DNA from: Planctomycetaceae bacterium
GTDB taxonomy: Bacteria; Planctomycetota; Planctomycetia; Pirellulales; Pirellulaceae
Direction: 5' to 3'
Length of the DNA: 35,226 nucleotides
Assembly (NCBI GenBank): GCA_002862205.1
Contig: PKCN01000010.1
Coordinates: 1-35,226 of the forward strand
Shown one piece after another: positions 28,801 to 35,226 of the stretch (its first letter is position 1; every line of letters starts with the position of its first letter). A model generated the notes under the pieces. The model worked only from the letters and a program-made list of their open reading frames with translations, was not told where the DNA came from and did not search any database. Position numbers and translations under genes: made by a program.

Positions 28801-28937
28801 TGGTCACCCACAAAATCCACTTGGCCAAAAAGTTTGGGCAGTGGTACAAACAACAGAACCAGGATGACCACAACGGCCATGATTCGCGGCCTGCCGCAAG
28901 AAAAGAGCATAGCACTTGAACGTGCTGGCTGTTTCAT
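25884..28937 (-). CDS. PSCyt1-DUF1549-discoidin-like-DUF1553 (PSD1) protein, cassette C
   Basis: 1017 aa from ATG 28937; 29006 would add 23 residues and 28880 (AGG nearby) would remove 19. A hydrophobic segment IMAVVVILVLLFVPLPKLF serves as signal peptide. Then comes a threefold VDFVGDQ repeat, the PSCyt1 haem motif CLSCH (about 68-72), DUF1549 about 180-390 with CARCHNHKFDP, a coiled stretch (EKRRQALKIVIADQQKR), and an inserted F5/8-type (discoidin-like) domain about 460-600: RWIEIDLGDSVEAAQIILHP, FPIRFQVAVDGEES, VRRVRVTANKL, FALGEVRVLD. DUF1553 occupies the rest ([40 protein letters not shown]-terminal FLFNLSEFIYID). Discoidin domains usually bind sugars or surfaces, so the insertion may target the protein to a glycan (inference). 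Confidence 0.92.
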   Translation of the reverse strand: MKQPARSSAMLFSCGRPRIMAVVVILVLLFVPLPKLFGQVDFVGDQVDFVGDQVDFVGDIAPLLQRRCLSCHNEQDRKGDFSLQTAESAKADGYVVPGDAMASHLLEVISIRDGKSQMPKNSDPLKADQIQLIRKWIDEGAKWPADLQLKESRVSNFEWWSYQPIRRPAVPPMNGDWGRTPIDAFVMQKLDEKGLTVSEPADRRTLIRRVTYDLIGLPPTPQQVQDFVDDSDPQAYERLVDRLLESSHYGERWARHWLDVVKYADTCGYDKDKLRPNAWPYRDYVIRSLNEDKPFSRFVQEQIAGDVLFPGDPDGILGLGFIAAGPWDFIGHVEVPESKLDGKVARNLDRDDMVSGALNTFCSITVQCARCHNHKFDPITQDEYYGLQSIFAAVDRAERPYDLDPGVEKRRQALKIVIADQQKRLELVNAEMEQAGGARLSDLRTKLKALEEKVNFEKSPEFGYHSAIAKRDDLQRWIEIDLGDSVEAAQIILHPCHDEFGGIGAGFGFPIRFQVAVDGEESDMTVVYDRANGDVVNPGLEPIVIELDGRKVRRVRVTANKLAHRKNDYIFALGEVRVLDVDGTNRAKGKPVTSLDSIEAPVRWGRRNLTDGQWPHYQDPDAAKSLQVVKRELAELNVEIETPKRITERTSAAKKLAAAQSELAKLPKGKMVYAAATHFKSQGNFHPTEGKLRPVHVLHRGEISQPRGIAAPGVLPLGLDFSWQMEADAAEDERRAALAKWLTDQQHPLVWRSIVNRMWQYHFGRGIVATPNDFGRMGAIPTHPELLDWLAVEFRDGGDWLKAQSMKSLHRLIVTSSVYRQRSASAEANVVLDGSNQYLWRMVRRRLEAEEIRDSVLQVSGAMNHTMGGPGYYLFKLERTAHSPHYEYHKFDPRDAKSHRRSIYRFIVRSQPDPWMTTLDCADSSQSTPRRNETLTSLQALSLLNSRFNLVMAEMFAARVAKDHDSLEHQVRDAARLVLQRDPDDQELKSMTAYAEKHSMKNLCRFLFNLSEFIYID
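28761..28823 (-). repeat. 21-bp perfect in-frame tandem repeat, 3 copies
   Basis: Identical units at 28761-28781, 28782-28802 and 28803-28823, coding for VDFVGDQ three times between signal peptide and haem domain. The conserved family start of this domain (as in VDFDRDI of cassette A) occurs only once in the related protein. Confidence 0.98.
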
Positions 28938-29788
28938 GCCGCGCACGTTGATCGCGCACCTGCGTCGCATGCATGAACTCCAAGTTAGCGGGTCTGTTTG
29001 TGTCATTTCTATCGTGAATCAATCGATGGAATCATTGGCTCGCGATGATCAAGCCCTGAGCCGACCGGCCCAAGCAGCAGCCATTACTAGCCATTGTCAG
29101 AAAACCACTTGCTACCCATCGCCTACGGCACCAAGCCAAAGTATTTCCGATCAACGATTTCCATTCTAATCGAAGATGGCAGCACGCTGCACTGCTTGGC
29201 CTCAAAAGCTGACGGTTGCCATTTCCTTCACCGCCCAATTACAACCTGCACTCAAACCATCTACGGTAGATCCCTGAGCACCCCTGCCAAGAACCCGGAT
29301 TGCACGTAAAAACCAACCATCCAGCCATTCAGCCCTGCATGGAAACCCGAAGCGTGGAGCGCGACCCCCATTCACGCACGCCACTGTCATTAGGTTCTGG
29401 CACTGAGTCAGGGATTAGGTTCTGGCACCGAGTCAGGACATGGGGGGGGGGAGTCTTTAGGAACCTAAATATCACCAAGCACGATTCAACAAGCGGACTG
29501 GGAAGCTATCGGCAGGGGTAAATCATCCATATTTGCTTGCATCCCAATGGAAACAAAGTACGACTGAATCACGGTGTGACGCATCTTTACTGATGTCGTT
29601 TGCTGCTGGGCGATTTGGCAGCGGAGTGTTAAACACCGCGTGAAACACGAACTTGAAACTGAGCTAACACCCGCCACCAAAGTCTGTTAGCTTCGCGTTG
29701 CTATCTGCCTCGGCGGAGCGGCAGCCAGTCCTCTCTGGCAAACACAGCAACATGAAACCATGCCCCCAACTCCCATGGAGACCCAAGG
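28938..29788. other. Gene-free divergent region between cassette C and cfa
   Basis: About 850 bp with only short, unconvincing open frames. It contains a duplicated 25-bp repeat with a partial inverted copy (29389-29470), a run of ten G (29442-29451), and the dyad GTGTTaAACAC (29626-29636) that could lie in the cfa promoter region. No RNA gene recognised. Confidence 0.5.
29389..29470. repeat. 25-bp direct repeat pair with inverted end, REP-like
   Basis: Units start with ATTAGGTTCTGGCAC at 29389 and 29414, 25 bp apart, differing at a few bases. GAACCTAAAT at 29461-29470 is nearly the reverse complement of the unit start, and the inner TTTAGGaaCCTAAA is itself a dyad. The whole could fold into a long hairpin. 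No transposase gene is next to it. Confidence 0.75.
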
Positions 29789-31114
29789 ATGGGACTTCCT
29801 TTCACAGCCACAGCACAAATCGAATCACTGAAACAAATCCTGAACGAGGTCGCAGAACGACTCGACATGAACGTCACGGTCAAGCTGTGGAATGGTGAGC
29901 TGGTTCCACTTGGGAAGAACCCGGATGGAAAGTACATCCTGTCGCTTTCGGGGGCAGGCGTGATCGGAAGTCTGCTACGTCGCCCAACGCTTGAAACGCT
30001 GGTGCGACTCTATGCAAGCGGCCACATTGGGTTTGAGGGTGGCGACTTGATGGAGTTTGCAGACGCCTTCCAGACAGAAAAATCGAATCGTCGACGTTTG
30101 AAAGAAATCAGCAAATGGATGCTGGTGAAGAAAACAGTTCCGTTTTTGTTCGCTCGCACCAAAGAGACTGACGTTGATCATCAATTTGCGGATGACATGG
30201 TAGGTCGAATCGAAGCAAATCGTGACAACACTGATTACATTCAGTTTCACTATGACGTCAGCAACGACTTCTACAAGTTGTTTCTGGGAGACGAAATGGT
30301 CTACACATGCGCTTACTTCAAGGAGTGGGACAATTCACTCGAACAAGCCCAGCGCGACAAGATGGATTTGATTTGTAGAAAACTTCGTTTGCAGCCGGGC
30401 GAAAAGATGCTCGACATTGGATTTGGGTGGGGTGGCCTGATCTGCCACGCAGCGCAGCATTACGGCGTTAAAGCGCACGGGATTACCTTGTCACAGGAAC
30501 AGCACGACTACGCGCAGCAAAGAATCGACGAACTGGGCCTCAGTGATCGGGTGACGGTTGAAATTTGTGACTACGCCGACCATGTGGGTCATTATGACAA
30601 AATTTCAAGTGTGGGAATGTCGGAACACATTGGTACCGCCAACTACCCTCGTTACTTTGAAAAGATCAATTCATTGTTGCGTGATCGAGGTTTAGTACTG
30701 AATCACGCGATTGCCCGTCGAGCCAAGGCAACGAAGCGACAAGCAAAAAAGATTCGACCCGAGAGAAAGTTCCTTCTCAAATACATCTTTCCTGGTTCCG
30801 AATTGATTCCAGTCGGGACCACAACCGACACCTTGGAGAACACAGGTTTTGAGGTTCATGATGTCGAATCCTTGCGTGAACATTACGCGTTGACTCTGAA
30901 GTACTGGTCCAAAAACCTGACAGCCAACAAAGAAGAGGCGATTCGCCTGGTTGGCCCGGAACGGTATCGTCTTTGGGCAGCCTACATGACAGGCGGTTCC
31001 GTCGGTTTCACAGCTGGATCGATCAAGATCTACCAGGTGCTTGCCAGCAAGCGTGCCAGCAAGGGACTTTCTGGAATGCCACCCACCCGCGCCGACCTGT
31101 ATCGGGCTGCCTAG
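29789..31114 (+). CDS. cfa: Cyclopropane-fatty-acyl-phospholipid synthase
   Basis: 441 aa, SAM-dependent enzyme that adds a methylene bridge to unsaturated acyl chains of membrane phospholipids. N-terminal lipid-binding part 1-145 (VTVKLWNGELVPLG, IGSLLRRPTLETLVRLYASG, YASGHIGFEGGDLMEF); catalytic CMAS domain (PF02353) from HYDVSNDFYKLFLG, with VYTCAYF (Cys174), the SAM loop MLDIGFGWGG (208-216), GITLSQEQHDYAQQR, VGMSEHIG and the C-terminal GSVGFTAGSIKIYQVLASK. GGAG lies 8 nt before ATG 29789. Full family length, all key motifs present. Monocistronic: no gene close on the same strand. Confidence 0.95.
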   Translation: MGLPFTATAQIESLKQILNEVAERLDMNVTVKLWNGELVPLGKNPDGKYILSLSGAGVIGSLLRRPTLETLVRLYASGHIGFEGGDLMEFADAFQTEKSNRRRLKEISKWMLVKKTVPFLFARTKETDVDHQFADDMVGRIEANRDNTDYIQFHYDVSNDFYKLFLGDEMVYTCAYFKEWDNSLEQAQRDKMDLICRKLRLQPGEKMLDIGFGWGGLICHAAQHYGVKAHGITLSQEQHDYAQQRIDELGLSDRVTVEICDYADHVGHYDKISSVGMSEHIGTANYPRYFEKINSLLRDRGLVLNHAIARRAKATKRQAKKIRPERKFLLKYIFPGSELIPVGTTTDTLENTGFEVHDVESLREHYALTLKYWSKNLTANKEEAIRLVGPERYRLWAAYMTGGSVGFTAGSIKIYQVLASKRASKGLSGMPPTRADLYRAA

Positions 31115-31520
31115 GTGAATTCCGGTTGACTGCAAGTTGATCACCATTGCGCACACCATTCTCGTGATCAGACTACAGAAATCACCTTGGCGGACCACGC
31201 ACACCCAAGTTGTTGAGGCCTGTGCATGGCCTCTGCCGATCGCGTGAGAACGCGACGTCAGTAGCTAGCGGTTGCGACCTTTCCGCGACTTCGAAACCGT
31301 AAAAGATCGCAACATGGCTGCAGCTTTCAGCTGAATCCATGGTCCGAAGGGAATCCTGCACCGGTGTACAGCAACCGCGTTTGTCGACCCTCTGTGTATC
31401 TTTTTGGTATCCAAGGGCAGAAAAATACCGCGCTCCGGTTCTAATGGGAGAGGACATCAGCCAGCGAATGTCGCTGCAATCATCGAGATGCACGCTCAAC
31501 TCCTTCATAAGTAGCGGACA
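31115..31520. other. Intergenic region with two small hairpins upstream of the two-component operon
   Basis: About 405 bp. GAGGCC-tgtgcat-GGCCTC (31215-31233) and TCGCGT-gaga-ACGCGA (31240-31255) are adjacent perfect 6-bp stems. They could terminate cfa or act in the leader of the regulator gene; neither has a T-run. No gene seen. Confidence 0.45.
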
Positions 31521-32225
31521 ATGACTTCAGTAGAAAAACAGCGACTGTTCCTGGTGGAAGATGACCGCGAGCTTGCATCCATGGTCGCTGATTTTCTCAC
31601 TGCCAATGGATTTGATGTCGTTGTCGAGCACGATGGCAAGGTAGCACTCAGTCGCATTCAGTCCGAATTGTTCGATGTGATTGTGCTGGACATTGGACTT
31701 CCTGGCATGGATGGCATCAGCATCTGCCGCACGGTGCGAGCCGATTATGAGGGTCCGATCCTGATCCTGACTGCTCGCGGGGATGAGATTGATGAAGTCG
31801 TTGCCCTCGAAGTGGGTGCTGACGACTACATGTCCAAACCTGTGCGGCCTCATGCTTTATTGGCCCGACTACGTGTTCACCTGCGTCGTGCCGGGCAATC
31901 CAGTTCGGATACAGCCTCCACTCGAATCACGGTTGATGGGCTTGTGATCGATACAACCAACCGTTCTGTCTCCATTGAAGGTGTATCGGTTGATCTGACG
32001 ACAGCCGAATTTGATCTGCTGTGGCTACTGGCCAAGAATGCCGGCAAAGTAATCCCGCGCGACGAACTGTACCAACAACTGCACGGCGTAAGATACGACG
32101 GCTTGGACCGTTCGATTGATCTCCGTGTTTCACGACTCCGCAAAAAGATCGGTGACGACCCAGTCCAACCACAGCGTATCAAATCTGTTCGTAGTGTCGG
32201 CTACCTACTGGCAACTCAATCATGA
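31521..32225 (+). CDS. OmpR/PhoB-family response regulator
   Basis: 234 aa. Receiver domain 8-125: FLVEDDREL acidic pocket, Asp57 in VIVLDIGLPGMDG as phosphate acceptor, ILTARG and YMSKPV (switch Thr and Lys). Winged-helix DNA-binding domain about 135-232: GLVIDTTNRSV, LTTAEFDLLWLLAKNAGKVI, DGLDRSIDLRVSRLRKKIGD, IKSVRSVGYLL. Complete, RstA-like in layout. The histidine kinase starts inside its stop codon (ATGA), so this is a matched pair. Targets unknown; the exported redoxin fusion gene downstream is one candidate (inference). Confidence 0.95.
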   Translation: MTSVEKQRLFLVEDDRELASMVADFLTANGFDVVVEHDGKVALSRIQSELFDVIVLDIGLPGMDGISICRTVRADYEGPILILTARGDEIDEVVALEVGADDYMSKPVRPHALLARLRVHLRRAGQSSSDTASTRITVDGLVIDTTNRSVSIEGVSVDLTTAEFDLLWLLAKNAGKVIPRDELYQQLHGVRYDGLDRSIDLRVSRLRKKIGDDPVQPQRIKSVRSVGYLLATQS

Positions 32226-33643
32226 CACGACTTTTCTTCCGCTTTTATGTTGGTGTCGTCGTGATTCTGATTGTCGCCTGGCTTGTGCAAGCCGGCGTTG
32301 CGGACTTGTCATCCACTCAAAATGTCAGCGTGGTGGAAAATGCGTTAGCTGGTGGCGTCCGACTCGCGCGAAATCAAGTGTCAGATATTTGGCATGAAGA
32401 TGAATCCGTTTCGGCTTTGAAATACGGGCAGGTTTCGGGTAATTTCGACTACCCGATGAATTTGATTCGCTTCGAGGATGCGAATTGGCTGGTCGATCCC
32501 TATCGCCAACGCTTGCTCGACGGTGAAGTTGTACTGCTGGGCGACCGCATCGGCATCGCCATATTTCCACCGTCGCAATCGGACAAATCACTCGCAGAAG
32601 ATATACTTGTCCCCAACAATGACACCTTGCAATCGCCCACCGCACCAACGGCGCAGACCAACGCAACCACACAGACGAGTGCGAGCGAACCGAACCCGGA
32701 GTACTTTCTTCTGTTTGGCCCGTTGCCACAATTTGTAGGACCAAGTCGCTCTCAAGTTACGCTGGGATACGGAATCATATTCTTGCTGGCCGCCCTTGCC
32801 ATCGCAATTCTGCTGCGTCCCGTCGCCAAACAGTTCCGCGCAGTCGAAAGTGCGGCAACCTCCATTGCGAGCGGGGATTTGCAGGCACGCATTCCAACCA
32901 AGCCACGATCACGCGATTTGGCTTTGGTCACCGCTTTCAACGCAATGGCAGATCGGACTGAGTCTCTGGTCCGTTCACAGCGTGAACTGCTTCAGGCCGT
33001 GTCGCATGAACTGCGTACTCCTCTGGCTCGAATTCGTTTTGCCACCGATCTCGTCGAGACAGCAAAAAACAGTGAAGATCGACGTAAACGGCTCGATTCC
33101 ATTGATGATGCAACCGAAAAACTTGATTCACTGGTCGGAGAATTACTCACTTACGCCAGAATCGAATCCAATGCTTCGGAGATGACACCTGAACCCGTCG
33201 ACGTTTGGAACCTGATCGGACAAGCTGTCGATTTCCATGCACCCTTGTATCCCGACATCCAGTACGCCATGCCTCCTGATCCAGGGTGTTTGGCCACGCA
33301 GGCCCATTCAGACAGTCTGGCTAGAGCCATTGATAATCTGGTCAGTAACGCTGGACAACATGCGAAATCCCGTGTCCTGTTGTCAGCAAAGATTGTGGAG
33401 CAATCCGTGGTGATCACCGTTGAGGATGATGGGGACGGTATTCCGGAAACAGAATGGGAAACCGTTTTCGAGCCATTCACTCGGCTCAATCAGGGTGACA
33501 ATCGGGGCGTGGGATTGGGCTTGGCGTTGGTTCAACGCATCACCAAACAGCACAAAGGACAGGTTTCAGTGAGCAAAAGCAAGTTGGGGGGGGCCTGCCT
33601 GACCATTCAACTGCCTCATCCTTCGGGCTCGACAGAAGCCTGA
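32222..33643 (+). CDS. Sensor histidine kinase (HAMP, HisKA, HATPase_c)
   Basis: 473 aa. TM helix about 6-24; periplasmic sensor region about 26-180 of no known family, with a Thr/Ala/Gln-rich linker (about 138-155); TM helix 182-199; HAMP about 200-252; HisKA with QAVSHELRTPLARIRFATDL (His262); HATPase_c with AIDNLVSNAGQHAKSR (N box), VEDDGDGIPE (G1), FEPFTRL (F box) and GVGLGLALVQRI (G2). All catalytic motifs are intact. RstB-like layout. Coupled by ATGA overlap to the response regulator. The signal is unknown; the periplasmic part is larger than in minimal sensors and could sense an envelope condition. Confidence 0.95.
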   Translation: MTRLFFRFYVGVVVILIVAWLVQAGVADLSSTQNVSVVENALAGGVRLARNQVSDIWHEDESVSALKYGQVSGNFDYPMNLIRFEDANWLVDPYRQRLLDGEVVLLGDRIGIAIFPPSQSDKSLAEDILVPNNDTLQSPTAPTAQTNATTQTSASEPNPEYFLLFGPLPQFVGPSRSQVTLGYGIIFLLAALAIAILLRPVAKQFRAVESAATSIASGDLQARIPTKPRSRDLALVTAFNAMADRTESLVRSQRELLQAVSHELRTPLARIRFATDLVETAKNSEDRRKRLDSIDDATEKLDSLVGELLTYARIESNASEMTPEPVDVWNLIGQAVDFHAPLYPDIQYAMPPDPGCLATQAHSDSLARAIDNLVSNAGQHAKSRVLLSAKIVEQSVVITVEDDGDGIPETEWETVFEPFTRLNQGDNRGVGLGLALVQRITKQHKGQVSVSKSKLGGACLTIQLPHPSGSTEA

Positions 33644-33680
33644 CCCACCGAACAAAATAGGACGCACAGACTGCGTTAAC

Positions 33681-33728
33681 GTTGATGGCTGCCTGCGGCA
33701 CCGTTGATGCCTGCCTGCCTGCGGCACC
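33681..33728. repeat. Imperfect duplication of 22 and 26 bp
   Basis: GTTGATGgcTGCCTGCGGCACC (33681-33702) is followed at once by the same block with an extra CTGC-type slip (33703-33728). Lies between the kinase stop and the next gene; nothing else of note in that 150-bp gap. Confidence 0.8.
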
Positions 33729-33792
33729 ACATGAACCGCTTGAGCCAACATCGATCCAGCGTTGAGATGACGACCCAACATAAGGCACTCAC

Positions 33793-35226
33793 ATGATGCA
33801 AAAAATCACAATGTCGCTGCTCGTTTTCGTGTGCATGACATTTCATCTCCCCACTGCAGTGGGCACCGAATCACGCATCGGGAAAAAGGTGGCTTCCTTC
33901 ACCTTGGACAATTGCTACGGTCGCGCGGTTTCCCTGAATGAACTTGCCAACAAGAAAGCCATTGTCGTGGCCTTTTTGGGGACGGAGTGCCCGCTGGCTA
34001 AACTTTATGGCCCGAGGCTCGAACAGCTACAGCAACGATTCGGCACCGATGACGTTGCCATCATTGGAATCAATTCGAACAAGCAGGACAGTTTGACCGA
34101 AGTTCGGGCATACAGTCATCGCCACAACATCACATTTCAAATGCTGAAAGACCTCGGCAACAAGGTGGCCGATGCCTTTGCCGCCCAGCGAACTCCCGAA
34201 GTTTTTCTGCTCGATTCAAATTTCATCGTACGGTACCACGGCCGAATCGATGATCAGTACTACGTCGGTGGCTCACGCGAAGCGCCCAAGGTTTCTGAGC
34301 TTGCCGGCGCCATCGAGCAGCTGCTCGCGGGAGAAAAGATCACTGTTCAGGAAACGCCCGTGGAGGGTTGCCACATCGGTCGCGTCAAAAACGTTCCTAC
34401 TACCGGTTCCATCACATTTTCAAAACACATCGCTCCGATCTTCAACAATCACTGCATGCGTTGCCATCGCGAAGGTGAAATTGCCCCTTTCAATCTGACC
34501 AGCTACGAAGACGTGGTTGGTTGGGAAGACACCATCATGGAAGTCATCCAAGAAGAGCGAATGCCACCATGGTTTGCCAATCCCAAGCATGGTGAATTCT
34601 CCAATGACCCAAGGCTGAGTCCGGCGCAGAAAGACCTGATCTTCACGTGGATCGAAAACGGCATGCCGCAAGGTGACCAAGCTGATCTGCCGCCTCCACC
34701 ACGGTTCACTGAAGGTTGGCAGATTTCAGAACCTGATCAGATCATCAGGATGCCCAAGGCCTTCTCCGTACCTGCAGAAGGGACTGTCGATTACCAGCAC
34801 TACGTGATCGACCCCCAATGGACTGAAGACAAATACATTGTTGCCACAGAAGCACGCCCCCAAAATCGAAGTGTCGTGCATCACATTTTGCTGTACGTGA
34901 TACCACCTGGAAAACGCCCAGAAGACACCCGTGAGATATTGGCTGGTTACGCTCCCGGTGCCATTCCTCTGATAACCCCCGATGGGGTCGCCATCAAAGT
35001 CCGAGCTGGCAGCAAATTGCTGTTTGAAATGCACTACACGCCCAATGGTTACGCCCAAAAAGACCAAAGCTGCGTTGGGATTTCCTTTGCGAAACAACCA
35101 TTCAGGATCAAACGTGAGCTGAAGGGATCAGCGGCCGCGGTTCCTTCACGCAGTCTAGTCATTAAAGCGAATGAGGCTGGGCAAAGATTCGAATGTGATT
35201 CGAGACAGTCCAAGCGAAATGTGGCC
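33793..35226 (+). CDS. Redoxin / cytochrome c / copper-monooxygenase-like fusion, 3' end outside window
   Basis: 478 codons, still open at the window edge. ATG 33793 follows TAAGG by 7 nt. Signal peptide about 1-24. A thioredoxin-fold redoxin (about 28-180) has GTECPLAKLYGPRL: a single Cys66 rather than a CxxC, so peroxiredoxin-like rather than disulfide-exchange type. A haem domain follows (ITFSKHIAPIFNNHCMRCH, Cys221-His225; MPPW and WIENGMP typical). From about 325 a copper type II monooxygenase-like part begins, with RSVVHHILLYV (His363/364) and FEMHYTPNG (His414), comparable to the two copper sites of PHM/DBH enzymes. Exported. Known as a domain arrangement in planctomycetes, but its reaction is not established. 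Confidence 0.88.
   Translation, partial: MMQKITMSLLVFVCMTFHLPTAVGTESRIGKKVASFTLDNCYGRAVSLNELANKKAIVVAFLGTECPLAKLYGPRLEQLQQRFGTDDVAIIGINSNKQDSLTEVRAYSHRHNITFQMLKDLGNKVADAFAAQRTPEVFLLDSNFIVRYHGRIDDQYYVGGSREAPKVSELAGAIEQLLAGEKITVQETPVEGCHIGRVKNVPTTGSITFSKHIAPIFNNHCMRCHREGEIAPFNLTSYEDVVGWEDTIMEVIQEERMPPWFANPKHGEFSNDPRLSPAQKDLIFTWIENGMPQGDQADLPPPPRFTEGWQISEPDQIIRMPKAFSVPAEGTVDYQHYVIDPQWTEDKYIVATEARPQNRSVVHHILLYVIPPGKRPEDTREILAGYAPGAIPLITPDGVAIKVRAGSKLLFEMHYTPNGYAQKDQSCVGISFAKQPFRIKRELKGSAAAVPSRSLVIKANEAGQRFECDSRQSKRNVA

Overview
The window looks like a piece of chromosome from a marine planctomycete (class Planctomycetia, probably a Pirellula/Rhodopirellula-type relative). The basis is three copies of the gene pair 'PSCyt1-DUF1549-DUF1553 (PSD1) + DUF1501', a 'Pirellula/Verrucomicrobium-type' beta-propeller dehydrogenase-like protein, two formylglycine-dependent sulfatases, and many exported proteins with CxxCH haem motifs. 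I cannot fix the genus from sequence alone. No rRNA, tRNA, CRISPR array, integrase or transposase gene was seen.

Layout. 1-1762 (-): truncated beta-propeller dehydrogenase-like protein. 2134-7231 (-): cassette A, PSD1 then DUF1501, 7 bp apart. 7897-8598 (+): FGE/SUMF1-fold protein lacking one catalytic Cys. 8651-12797 (-): cassette B, PSD1 then DUF1501, again 7 bp apart. 13034-14563 (-) and 14699-16201 (+): two divergent sulfatases. 16318-20387 (-): a five-haem cytochrome translationally coupled to a beta-propeller protein. 20577-21179 (-): Pth2-type peptidyl-tRNA hydrolase and a possible small upstream gene. 21406-23768 (+): epoxide-hydrolase-like alpha/beta hydrolase coupled to an acetyl-xylan-esterase-like protein. 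23822-24286 (-): DUF188/YaiI. 24371-28937 (-): cassette C, PSD1 then DUF1501. 29789-31114 (+): cyclopropane fatty acid synthase. 31521-33643 (+): OmpR-type response regulator and its histidine kinase. 33793-35226 (+): a redoxin / cytochrome c / copper-monooxygenase-like fusion, cut by the window end.

How the parts may fit. Most products carry signal peptides or Tat motifs and would act in the periplasm or paryphoplasm. Sulfatases and a CE7-type esterase suggest removal of sulfate and acyl groups from polysaccharides. The PSD1/DUF1501 cassettes and propeller/cytochrome proteins suggest an exported, haem-dependent process of unknown chemistry. That they act together on sulfated glycans is my inference from gene content.

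The most unusual feature is a set of short tandem repeats. Three unrelated exported-protein genes carry in-frame 21- or 24-bp units in about three copies. A 20-bp unit is repeated four times between two convergent genes, with one gene's stop codon inside it. Two further gene-free stretches hold 22-26-bp duplications. The repeats look young and could be variable-number loci.
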